The translations under genes were made by a program, and so were the position numbers. A stretch of 64,000 nucleotides of DNA from NCBI GenBank assembly GCA_905221605.1, contig CAJNDS010002740.1, positions 79,501-143,500 of the forward strand. The letters are read 5' to 3'. Below, piece by piece: positions 34,801-46,800 of the stretch (within the stretch, counting starts at the first letter, position 1; every line of letters begins with the position of its first letter). This DNA is from Symbiodinium natans (Eukaryota; Sar; Dinophyceae; Suessiales; Symbiodiniaceae). A model generated the notes under the pieces. The model made no database searches. It had not been told where the DNA came from and saw only the letters and a list, made by a program, of their open reading frames with translations.

Positions 34801-37800
34801 GCTCGGCCAGTTTCGGGTGTAGGGTTTAGGGTTTGGGGTTTAGGGTTTGGGGTTTGGGGTTTAGGGTTTGGGGTTTGGTAACCCGAGTTCAAGAAGGGTC
34901 TAGGGTGTAGGGTTGAGGGTTCAGAGGGCTTCAAGTTGTAGATCTTTTGGGGTTCGCGGAGGTGTCTTTCAAGAGGGCTTAGGGTCCTAGCCGCCAGCCA
35001 AAACAAGGAAAAAACAAAAAAGAACGGACGGAAGAGTACTTAACATAACTTCTCCCATAAGGAGTGGGAAGGAGTCGGACCACCAACATTCGGGAGCACA
35101 AGGGAAGTGCAACACACACAGACCCCGCGGACATGCTCATTGGCATCCCGTGGCACATACGCATGCGCCCCTTGCGAAACTCAGCGAGGCAAAATCAAGA
35201 TCTGCCCTCCTGTCGCGACACAAAAATGGTGAGTAAGCTCAAAGCGGCCGCGACGCGTGAGCAGACAGCTTTAGAGTACAGTCCACCCCTACTTCTGAGG
35301 GGAGCGAAATTACCGGGACCCCATATGGACAGGGCTGCAAGCCCAGCAAGCCATGTCTGCTGGTGGGGTCGCGGGCCGAAGACGTGGCTGAGCCCATCAA
35401 CCGCCCCCCCCCCTCTACGTTGGGTCCACCCGAACGCAGCCTCGTAAGCCTCGGAGCACGGGCAGAAGGCGCGGCCAGGCCCACCAACTGCCCCCTCCGC
35501 CTACGCCGGGTCCTCCCGAGCGCAGCCTGCAGCCGACTGTCTACAGCGGCCTCAACTGCCAGCGACCAGAAGGGTTGCAGCCGCACTGGCTGCCGAAGGC
35601 GCCCCCTCTTCAGCAACCTCAGCACGGCGTCTGAGGGCAGCCCGAGCTCGGGCGCTGCGAGCTGCCACACACAGCTCTTGCAGGAGCTCAGCGTGCAGAG
35701 CAGCCAGATTGGCCCCTTCTCGAACAGCCGTCGCACAAACAACTTGCGCGATCAGCTTGCCCGCTTCCGGCTCCCATGCGCCAGTGGTTTCGGCGACCAA
35801 GGGCAGGAAACGGACTCCTTGCGCCTGGCACAGTTGGGCTGTGTCAAGGTGTGCCTTCTTGAGGTCGGCGTAAGCCGTGGCAGCTGCCAAGCTCTTCTGG
35901 GCCGCCTCCCCAACAACTCCTTGCCGCTGCGGGCCGGTCACGGCCAAGTCAAGTGCAGCAGGAGTGCCGAGGTAAGATGGCAAGAAGATGTCAGCCGGCC
36001 TACGCCTGGAGTTGCTGGAGTCGTCGGGTCGCTGAGGGAGAAGCAACCCCGGTTTCTCCTTCTCTGGTTGCATGCCAGCCCTGCCAGCCCAGGAAGCCAA
36101 GATGTCTCTAAGGGCGTTGTGCCGGAGAGTTCGCTCGCCGCCGGCAGCACACAAACCAGCATGGTGTGAATGTGTGTCCAGAATGCCATCACAGCGCGGG
36201 CACCACACGTCAGCTGGTGCGTCTGGCATGTGTAGCCTTTGGCGCAGTTCGGCGACAAAGGCTGCTGGCTCCATGCATCGGCCGCTGCCCGGCACGGCTG
36301 CGAGGAAGGCTCTAGCCCCTGGCTCGGCCTCCGAACGCAACAATGCCCGTTCAGTCAGCGTGGCTGAAGCGAGTTGACGTTCCCAGTTGGCAGTATCCAG
36401 GGAAGCGGTGAGCGCTTTTTGACGAAGGGCAAGGGCTGTGTCGGCAGTGATGGCAGCGGCCCCTTGAGAGTTGAGCGCTTCCAGGGCTTGCTGCACCTCA
36501 GGAAATGCGCCAACCTGCCAGGCAGGAAAACGGCAGTCCATTTTCTCACACTGTTCGGCACAACCTCCGATGGAGGCCAGGTAAGCAGCAGGGGCATCGG
36601 CCTGAGTGGAGCGGAGGCCCAGCCCAGCCTGGCTGATCGACCGCCGTGCCTGCTCCCAGCGACTGTGGTCAAGGTGGACCTCCCCCCCCTCGCACTCGCT
36701 CTCGCTGGGCGCTCTCTGCTCTCTCTATCTCCTAAACCCTAAACCCTAAACCCTAAACCCTAAACGCTAAACCCTAAACCCTAAACCCTAAACGCCCTTC
36801 TCTCCCCCCGGGGTGGTGGGGGGTCTGGGGTACAGGGCTTGGGTGTTTAGGCCTTCGGGAGCTTGGATGGCCAAGCTTCACGGAAGAGCTTGGGGTTCAG
36901 GGTTTAGGGTTTAGGGTTTAGGGTTTAGGGTTCAGGGTTCAGGGTTCAGGGTTCAGGGTTTAGGGTTTAGGGTTTAGGGTTTAGGGTTTAGGGTTCAGGG
37001 TTCAGGGTTCAGGGACTTAGGGCTTAAGACGTTTTGGGAGCTTTTGGGGTTGCAAGAGGAGCTGAGGCATGGTTGCAGCTGCCAGCACCTCAATCCAGGC
37101 TTGTAGTATAATGATAAAGGGACCAGAGGGGAACATTATTAACTAGTAATTATTCCGACCCCTATGTTACACCAAGCCCCTGAACCCTAAACTCGAATGC
37201 CCGGAGAGTGGGCGGGATGTGGCATGGGAAGCTTGGGAAGCAGCTCAAGGGCCTTCTAGGGCGTTTAGGGTTTAGGGTTTGAGGAGCCATAACCCTAAAC
37301 CCTAAACCCTAAACCCTAAATCCACTGTCAGGACAAAGTTCGACGGCTCGCGTACTCCTTGGCTTCCTCCTCAAAGACCTCGACAGATCGACCCCCGGGG
37401 TTGGAATCTTCGGGGGCTTCGGTGGGTTGGGACTTCGGGCTTTAGGGGTCTTAGGGGTTTTAGGGGTCTTAGGCCCTAACCCCTAAACCCTAAACCCTAA
37501 ACCCTAAACCCTAAACCCTAAACTAACCCTAAACCCTGAACCCTAAACCCTAAACCCTGAACCCTGAACCCTGTCCAAGTCTTAGAACTGAGGTGCGCCG
37601 TTTCACTTTGGGCCGGCACAATGGAATATCGGTACTTCTCCGGAGGGTCCCTTCCGAGCTTTCAACGCGGCAGGGTTTAGGGTTAGGGTTGAGGGTTGAG
37701 GGTTGAGGCTCGAGGGTTGAGGGTTAAGGGTTTTCGGGTTTAGGGTTGAGGGTTGAGGGTTGCGGGTTGAGGGTTGAGGGTGTAGGGCTGTGGCATGCCA

Positions 37801-40800
37801 ATTTGGGCATGTGCTCAACCAGGGGTCTTGGGAGAGAAAGGTTTAGCGTCTACAGCTAAGGGTTCACGTCTGCAGGATTGCTTGAGGCACTTGTCTCATC
37901 TCTGAGGTGGGGGTCGTTGTGCCCTAAACCCTAAACCCTAAACCCTAAACCCTAAACCCTAAACCCTAAACCCTAAACCCTAAACTCTATTGGGGGCGGG
38001 GGGGGGGGGGTGATAGGGCTTGGGGTCTAGGGTTTTGGGCCTTTAGGGTTTGAGGACTCCAAGATGTTAAGGGCTTAAGTTGAGGGAGACAGGGCTAAGG
38101 CGGCGAAGGGCTTTGGGATCTGGCGGGGGGGTTAGGGAGTCTCATCATCACCCCCTCCTTCATTTCTTCTCTCTCCTCTCCTAACATTGCTCTCTCATTC
38201 GTTTTCTCCCAGACCCCAACATTCAAAAGGATGTTTAGCCCCCTTATTCGTTTCTCCTTTCCTTACTCTTCCTTCACCTCACGCTTTGGTTTGCGGGTTG
38301 TTCTGTTTTACTGCAACTATATTAGCAACCTTTGTAGCAATGCGTGGCAGACATGTCTCGCCTGTCCCGCATAACTACAAAGGTGTAGAACAATAGTAAG
38401 AAACCATCTGATCACACAAGGGGGCCCGGGGTTTCCGGGAGAAGAGGGGGGGTGCAGACACTCTAGCTTACGGGGTGAGGGCGCAGCGCCGGGCACGTGT
38501 TGCTGAGGGTGCTGCAGAGGAGTGTTGCTGGGGGTGTTGAGGGTTTTCTGAGGTCACGACGAGGTCAGGGAAGAGGCCTGAGCTGCCAAGGGGCGGTTTA
38601 GGGTTTAGGGTTTAGGGTTTAGGGTTTAGGGTTTAGGGTTTAGGGTTTAGGGTTTAGGGTTTAGGGTTTAGGGTTTAGGGTTTAGGGTTTAGGGTTTAGG
38701 GTTTAGGGTTTAGGGTTTAGGGTTTAGGGTTTAGCGCTTCGGGCTGAAGGGTGGTAGGTTCCGCCTTGGGTCGTGGGCCTAGTCTGGGTTTAGAGCTTCG
38801 GGTCTAGGGGTTAAGCTCAGGGGTTTAGGGTCTCTTTTCTGGGTGCTTCTTGTAGTGCACACCGGAAAACATGTAGGTGCCAAAGGGGACACCGTGATGA
38901 AGAGAAGCCTCATAGCCCTGCAGCTTTAAGCACCCTTGAAGGCTTTAGGGTTTAGGGTTTAGGGTTTAGGGTTTAAGGTTTAGGGATCAGGCTTCAGGGT
39001 TCAGGGTCTTGCGGGCCCTATGCGACAATGAAGGTGATTTGCACCATCGAGCTTCCTATGCTCCAGGTCCCCAGTGCGTGTGCGAGTGGCCAAGTGGAAA
39101 TGTTGGGTTCGGGATATACCCTAAACCCTAAACCCCAAACCCTAAATCCTAAGCCCTAAACCTTAAACCCTAAACCCTAAACCCTAAACCCGAAACCCTA
39201 AACCCTAAACCCTAAACCCTACACCCTAAGCAAGGCAGGGCTCTCGGCAACTTCAGCGCCTTCTGCCACACCAGGTTGTACTTCCTGGGGATCTAGGGTT
39301 CGTATTCAGGTATTTGGCCTAAACCCTAAACCCTAAACCCCAAACCCTAAACCCCAAACCCCAAACCCTAAACCCTCAACCCCAAACCCTAAACCCGGAG
39401 GCAGGTCGGGCTTCGACGCATGAGGCTGCCCAAAAACCTGTTGATCAAAAGGGTTCCTGCTTTTTGAGGCCTCATTTCTGAGAAACAAAGTGGCGTAACG
39501 GTACTGCCGGAGTTCTAAGAAGGGCTTAGGGGTTTAGGGTTTAGGGCTCGGGGTTAGGGTTTCGGGCTTAGGGTTTAAGGTTTAGGGTTTAGGGCCGCTC
39601 CCAACTCCCACCTGTGACGCAAGGCGGCTGATAAGAAAACCTAAGCCAAAAAAGAATGGGCAAGAAGGGCCTGCTCTGGGTCCGACTTAATATTCACACT
39701 CAGCGGTGGGTTGATTCTAGGAGGGGGAGGGGATTGCTGCCTAAGGGCCCTCAGCTCTACCCCAGGACTGAGGCCAGAAAAGTGCAAGCGACTGGACGGG
39801 GGATTGTGGCACTTAGCTCTTGCTGGTCCTGGTGGGTTTAGGGGAAGGATGGCGCAAGGATTTTCAGCGGGAGTCGGAAATCTGCAGGGCTGAAAAAGTC
39901 TATGACTTAGCAGCTCTTTCTCAGAACCCTGCTTAAGTCATGTTTCGAGGGCCTTTCCTAAAGATGACGAACCAAGCAAAGTTGCGAGCACGTGCCCCGC
40001 AAGAAGGTCCAGGAATGAAACTTCTTGCCGGGTCTCTGGGAGGATCCACCCCTAAATAGTACCCTATCATTCCTACTATTGGGTCATTCTTAGGAAGCCT
40101 GAAGAGGAAGCCTTAAAAGCAATCTAACTTTTTTGGATCCTCCCAGAAATGCTGGGTTGCCGGGTCTCTGGGACCATGTCCCGGGAAGGTCGTACTGCCT
40201 GCGGAAGTGGCCTCCTGGCAGCTCAAAGTCTATGCGATGGGATGTTCTGCCTTTGGTAGTAAAAGGCCTTAAGGGGGTTTAGGGTTTAGGGTTTTGGCAC
40301 TTTAGGGAGTTTAGGGTTTTGGGTTTTGGGTTTTGGGTTTAGGGGTTAGGGTTTAGCGTTTAGGGTAGGGTTTAGGGATTAAGGGTTAGGGATTAGGGAT
40401 TATAAACGGGGGTACGATAATCCTAGTAAGGTACTATGATCCCTATTTTGGTATTGTTATGCGTTGTGTTTTCCCTTGCATGCTAAGAGGCCTAAATAGG
40501 GATTCTAATCGGGGGGTACTATAATCCCTATTGAGGAAGGGGGAACATCCCAATCTGTACGACGTGACTCCGAAGAACCCGCGGGGCGCTGCGAAACGAC
40601 TTATTTCTTATTGGGCATGGTTTGTTTATTATTCTCGGGGTGTTTTTGCTTAGTCTCTGTCGGTGATGGTTTGTATTCATATTCTGCCGGTTCTTTTTTC
40701 GGGCCTCAGGGCCCTCCATCCTAATCCGATGGTGTTTAAGTTTATTCTACGGGTTCTTTTTCGTAGCCTGGGCACTCCGGGGAAGAGGGGGGGGGTTATC

Positions 40801-43800
40801 GAGTCCAAAAAGGGGTTTAGGGGTTTGGCAGATTGAGGAGTTCAGTTTCCACGATCCACCCTGCAGAACAAGGTAGCATTGGGAATGCTGGGCAATTGGT
40901 TCAAGATGGAAACGGTGGGAGTGGTAGTTGGTGGGGAATGGCCGGTAGTGGCGGGAAGGGGGGGAATGGTGGGACTAGGGCCTTCAAGCGCAGGCGGTCA
41001 TCCGGTGCAATGGAGTGAACACTACGCACGGTGTACGTAGCCAACACAACCCTGCGACCTTCCCAGGGGCGAACCGCATGCATGCACATGTGAGCCTTGA
41101 ACCTGAGGGGTCCCTTGTGTAGGGAGTGCAGGCGACCTTGCATGGGACCTTGTGGGGTATCCTGCTGCACTGGGCCGCAGGGGTCAGCAAGCCAAATCTC
41201 GCCCCCTTGGAAGGGGGTAAGAGCAAGCACTAATGATAGAGAAGCAGGGTCGTTCAACTGGTCTACATGCGCTGGCGCTCTCACGTTGGACAAGACAACA
41301 AAAGAAGAGAAAGAGTGAGCCGGGTCAACATCACGGAGGAAGGCAGTGAAGACCTGGACTGTCAGAGGAAAATGAACACTAGAGGGCTTGAGAGACACTG
41401 AGCCATTCAAGCCTTGAGATGCCCCTGCATAAAACCCATGCGGCTGCATGTTCTTATCAGGAGCGGTGGCAGCGGAAAAACGAGAGACGGCTTGCATCTC
41501 TACAGGGAGCAAATCTAGCAGCTGGACAAGCTGTGCGGGGAAAATGGAGTCTAGCTGCAAGAGCTCCTGAGCAAAACTCTCTGCTGGAGACACCGTACGG
41601 AGGACGTCCCCAGTCTGGGTCGGAAGCCCTAGTCACTCTTTGTGGAGGCACTCAGTGGCTGGCATGGGGCGATGACAGTGCAACTTCCAGCACACATGGA
41701 AACCGTTGCTGCACCTTTGTCCTGGCTTGACATGGCTGGCGCGACATGTGCCCAAATTGAACTTCATGCAGATCGGCTTAGGCGGCTGCCCAAACCAGGC
41801 TTGCCGGTGCTTTCTCACACAAAGACTCAGCGTAGCGGGAAGCACACTTTGCTAAGGGAATGTAAAGCAAAACCCCATCATCAAACTGCTGCGTGGCCCT
41901 GTCAATCAGCGCATGCGAGGGCTGATTGTGTGCAGTGAACGACAGCCCTCCAAGCCTTGCTTGCTGACGCCGGATGCGTTCGAGCTTCTCCTGCAGCGGG
42001 AGTACCTTGGGCTCTGAGTCGTGCGTGCGTTCCAATTTGGACTTCAGGTCCTGCATTGCCAAGGCCTGAGCCTCAAAAGCTAGGCGGCGGAACATAGTGA
42101 TGGTTTGCGGAGTGGGATTCTCAGCCAGCAGGCCGCGCAGATGCGCCATGAGCGCTGGGTCGTCAACTCCAGCGTTCCCGGAATTTGGGGTGCAGAAGGC
42201 TAAAGTCGCGAACGAATTGATGCCGCCCGCTTCTAACTCTTGCTGTATGGCCTCTGGCATGCCCAGTTGATCACATCTGGCCCAAAAGGTAGCTTCTGAG
42301 TCCAAGGCCATGGCTGCAAAGAACAAAAGCTCTAGACTCCCTGTCCACAAAACTGCGACACGTGTAGATGCGTCTTCGGTGACTGGCCTGGCAGGTAATG
42401 GCCAGCACATGCAAGACGGTCAGATGCATTGCACATACAAAGCTGCAGTAACACTTTCTGGGATGCGTCGCTGAAACGAACACCGTACAAGAAGCACGGC
42501 TGAAGCCAGTGTGCTCCAAGCGTTTACACGCCTGCAGCGAGCTGGCGTGTAGCCAAACACTGGGCACAAAAGGAAGTCTGGTGTACATCCAATTGTCCTG
42601 CTTCCACATCGTGGAAATTGCAAGAAAGCATGCGGCCACAGGCTAACTTCCGTGGCGTATCAGAAGACTTAGCATGAACCATGGAACTTAACTTATGCTG
42701 GACCCACTCATGAAGATTTGCGTCAGGCACAGGAGCACGATGCTCACCCTGAATAAGGCCAAGAGGGCCTTGCTCGTCATCGGAGGAATCCTGGACCACC
42801 TCTGATCCTTCCACATCGGGCAATGCATCGTCCCTGGGCTGTACTAGTGTGCGCACCTGCTCTGCTGCAGAAGCGTCTGGGACTTGACGTTCCTCACCGA
42901 TGTCCTCCAACATCCGATGGACTTTTGCATGCAACCGGATCAAGGCGTTGCGATCATACGTGGTTGCTGAGCGCGTAGTGGGCTCTGTGTGATGTCCGAG
43001 AAGTGTCTTTTCTTCACGCGTGAAGAGTGGACATGTTCCTGCCCAACTTAGAAGTGTGACCTTGGCGCTGTGAGCACGGAGCGTGACTGCCACACTTGTG
43101 TCGCAAACCTCTTCGGCCATCTCCCGAAGCCAGCCTGTTGCTTCGGAAGTGGACATGTCATAATCTGCCCACTGCTGCTTGGAGTCGTTCCAAGAAGGAA
43201 GGGCTCCCTGAATGCCATACTTGAGGCGCAACTCCAGGAAGACCGTCGCCCAAGGCTGTGAAGCTGGCCAGCCACCTATGCCCAAAAATGGCAGCAATTC
43301 CAACTGTAACTCCTTGGAGTATGCTGCCTTGTGACCTTTGGCATCGGCCTCCAAAATGCAGATGCCTCCTGCAACGGAGGTCCTGTAATTCACAGCCCTT
43401 CTCAAATCAGACCACCTTCCCACGAGGAAAATGCATGCTAGGATTTGGCCCGCTATGGTGCGCTCACGGTCTTTCCGCAACGTGTCCAAGACCAATCCAA
43501 TAAGGAAACGCACAACCGCCACTGGGATGAGAGGCGCCGGACTCCGTCTTCTTTTAGTCATGAAGAGTGAGTGCGCCACTCCTTTGACCCTCGGCGAGTC
43601 CAGTTCACTCAGTGTTATGCATAAAAATGTGAACATGCTGTCTGAGAACCTGAGCGCCTCCAATGTCGAGGTGCCAGAGGTGGCCCCTCGCTTCTGGTCC
43701 CGGAGCCAACAGAGATATTTGTATAAGGTGGGCTCACCCGCGGAAAAGGGTGACTTGACACCGTGAGTTGACAGAAACTCTGCGTATGACCACAGCGAGG

Positions 43801-46800
43801 ACACCCTTTTGGTCAAGGTTCCAGTTGCCTTCGGTTCCAAAGTGTCTGAAAGAACCTTAAGGGCTTGCTCGACATCAACATGCGTCCCAACTACCGTGAG
43901 CATCTGTCGTCCAGTTCTTGTCGCCGGGGGATCCAACAACAGCAAGATTCTGAAACGCTTCAGGGCTCTGGCTCTGTCGTCCTGAGACTCCGGACCAGAC
44001 GCTCGGATCCTCTGAGCTTGATGCACGTGGTGGCGCGAACCACCCAGAACTTGTACCTGATCCGATGAAGGTCTAATCACCGGCATGGGCTGTGGACGCG
44101 GCAACCTGAAGAGAGGAAGTGTGGGTCGGTAACCGAATATTGGCGCCATTCTCCCGATTTGCCATGGGAAATTCAAGGGCGGCCTATAGGATACAATAGA
44201 GGCCTCCACTCTCGCCCGCAACTCCCTCGAAAAATTTGGCTCTGTACTCCTCGGTCGAGGACCGGTCGCCACATGCCGAGGTGAGCTTTGGTCCTGATCA
44301 GCTGGTTCCTCTGTTCTGCTCCACTGCTCCACCTCTTTCGAAAACCTCTCATCCTGGCCTGCCCAAAAAGGGGGAAAACTCAAGAGACTACCACTTGGGG
44401 ACTATCAGGCACCAGTATGCCTGTACTTCGAGGGAAACACCGGATTGCTTCCTATGAGCTGCCCTTATACATTCCAAGACTACATCGAGTCTGGAAACAG
44501 CAACCCTTTTTGAGTTAAGAAAACCACCAGCCGACGATGGTTTACGCCACAGCAGTGCTACAGCCATTGAGAACCAGAAGCGCTCAATTTAACCCCCGAG
44601 CCTGAATCGGCGGCTGCACCTACAAGGCCACTTCACTGAATGAAATGGCTACCAGCAGAGCACGAGCACTTCTGAGGGGAAAGACTCCCTGCGCTCACAA
44701 GCTGCGACTCACGGAAAGAGGCAAGCAGACAACCCAGATTGTTGCACTCTGCTTCCACTCGTGACAAGAAAGCATAGCATGCTACAGATCATGGTCACGA
44801 GAGCGTGACCTTGCAGCTGGGTACGAGGTGCGCAGCTCCGTGGATCGTGTCACTGTACAGGTACTCAGACCCCCTGCCAAGGCCGCCTTCGCGGAGGCAG
44901 TCAGATCTGCATAGACCGCGGCCCAGGAGCGCTCAGCTGAAGGTAGAGAGGGACCCGGAGGGTCATCATAGTGACACTCACTCCACGGCTGCATCAAATC
45001 TGCGTGATGCTGCCCCATGCTCAGCCACTCTTTGCAAAGGTCCAGGCGGGACACATGTCCCAGCTGCAAAAGATGGAATGGAGTGAGCTCCACACAGCCT
45101 TCGTGGCACACGTGTGCGCTCGCAAACTGACATGGCATACCACGTCCTCTCTGCTGGAAGGCCCTGCAAAGGCGCTGCCCACGAAGATCCACGAACATGG
45201 CTCAAGCGGCCCTGGCAAATCAGAACTAAGTGCGATTAACCTAAGACAAGGAGGCGAACGCATTCGGACAGTGCTTGCCAAGCATGCCAGACTGCACACA
45301 CCACAGCTTGCAGTCCTGAAACATACAAACGGTGCAATCGCGAAGCTGATTTTAGATCAAGCCTGGACATGCCTGTTTCAAAATCCTCGCTCAAAAACTG
45401 CGAACTGTACATCAACGTGATGGAGACAAGCAAAGCGCCACGTGTCACCAAGGTCGCGACCACCTAGGGCCTAGAAGCTGCAGGGAAGCGGAGTTCGAGA
45501 GCCCGGAGCCGCGCCAGCACAGGGATGGGCGGGCTGCTGCTTGTCGTGACCAAGCCTAAGACTTCTTCCACCTGACTTAGTCTAGCCTCCAGAGCCTGCA
45601 GACACACATGGACCTCAGCGGCAGGCTGGCCACCAAACGTGGCATCAGGAGCCCGAAAGGAAGTGTCGTGTCCTAAAATAGGTGCTTCAAGACCCCAGGT
45701 GACCTGCTCAGGGGGGGTTGCAGTTAGATAGTGAATATGCGCACGATCTGACGGCAAGAGACCAGCGTCGCGGTGGGCTTCCTGACACAGATGCGCTACT
45801 GAACGCAAATCAGTATCTGTGCACAAACGCAAGAGATGCTGAGATAAGCCACTCATCTGCTCAAGAAGCGCGCACATCCTAACTCGAGACGGAGCCGGAG
45901 TGCCGGACGGCACGACAGCCGGTGTTCCTGATGCGAAACACGGAGCAGCATCTGCGTGGGAAAGTCCCGTCCAATTCATGAGGTGGCAAGGAACCTCAAT
46001 GCCGTCTACGTCAGGAGCCTCACTATCCGTCAAAGGGCCGGAGTGTGCGTCTGCTGCATTGTTCATCCCGGCTGAAAGGAGTGTGCTGCAACCGGAAAAG
46101 AACAGGATTATGGACGTCTGCCTCATACGTCCTACAGAGCACACAACAACACTCCGAAGCTAAGGAACCCAACAAGGAAACCGATGCTGAAAGGCACAAG
46201 GCAACCCCTCCAGGGGCCCACAGACTGAGCCGGAAGCAAGGCCAGCCTTTGATCGGCTGCCCGTCCTCGGCCCTTGACGGACCTCGCAACCATCCACCGG
46301 GCTCACGGGCTCCGGCTTGCACGAAGGCCTAAGGCCACTCTAGGCAGTGCAACAAACTGAGAATCATGAAGATGCCTGCTGTTGTAATGAGAAAAGGCCA
46401 AAACATGGAGGTGCGCTGCGTTCAGAGAAAGTCTTGCCCAACTCTTAAGTCTTAAGATCCCGTAATGAAGTCCTCGGGGCTTTCAAAGTTCTCGGCACTT
46501 TTGTGCTCTTCGCCCGGATGCCTCACGAGGACGATCATCAATGGGCCGGCTCGGAGCAATCCGCATGGGAAGACAAACAGACACAAACGACGGTTGATGC
46601 CTGATCTCGTTGAAAACAAGCCTAACAACCCTAACCTAGAGCCGAAGAGTGGTGGCTTAGCCAAAGCCAAGGCGCCGAAGAAGCGTCGGAAGCGTTTGCA
46701 TCCTCTATCGCCACCCTATTGATGACCTTTGGTCGACAGAGCCCAAATGGCTGCGCAGTTTCCTCTGGGTTTAATCCATGGACGTTGCTGTAAAAACGCC

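Larger units (their letters stand above)
34788..37347 (-). other. Intron (2560 bp) of the GtaA-like gene with a LINE insertion
   Basis: Between exon 27 (A/GC) and exon 28 (ACAAG/G). The family motif order VFEEEAKEYA - YGIPLDDR continues across it. Confidence 0.75.

Noticed and set aside
37040-37110. Possible exon reading WIEVLAAATMPQ (minus)
   Set aside because: It resembles the DWxxW segment, but exon 29 (NYTKADWSMWSAAF) fills that position and this piece would break phase and order.
46465-46722. Basic 85-codon plus-strand frame (AKAKAPKKRRKRLH) as a histone-like protein
   Set aside because: Only the end is lysine-rich. No fold or family is recognised and it lies in decayed mobile-element DNA.
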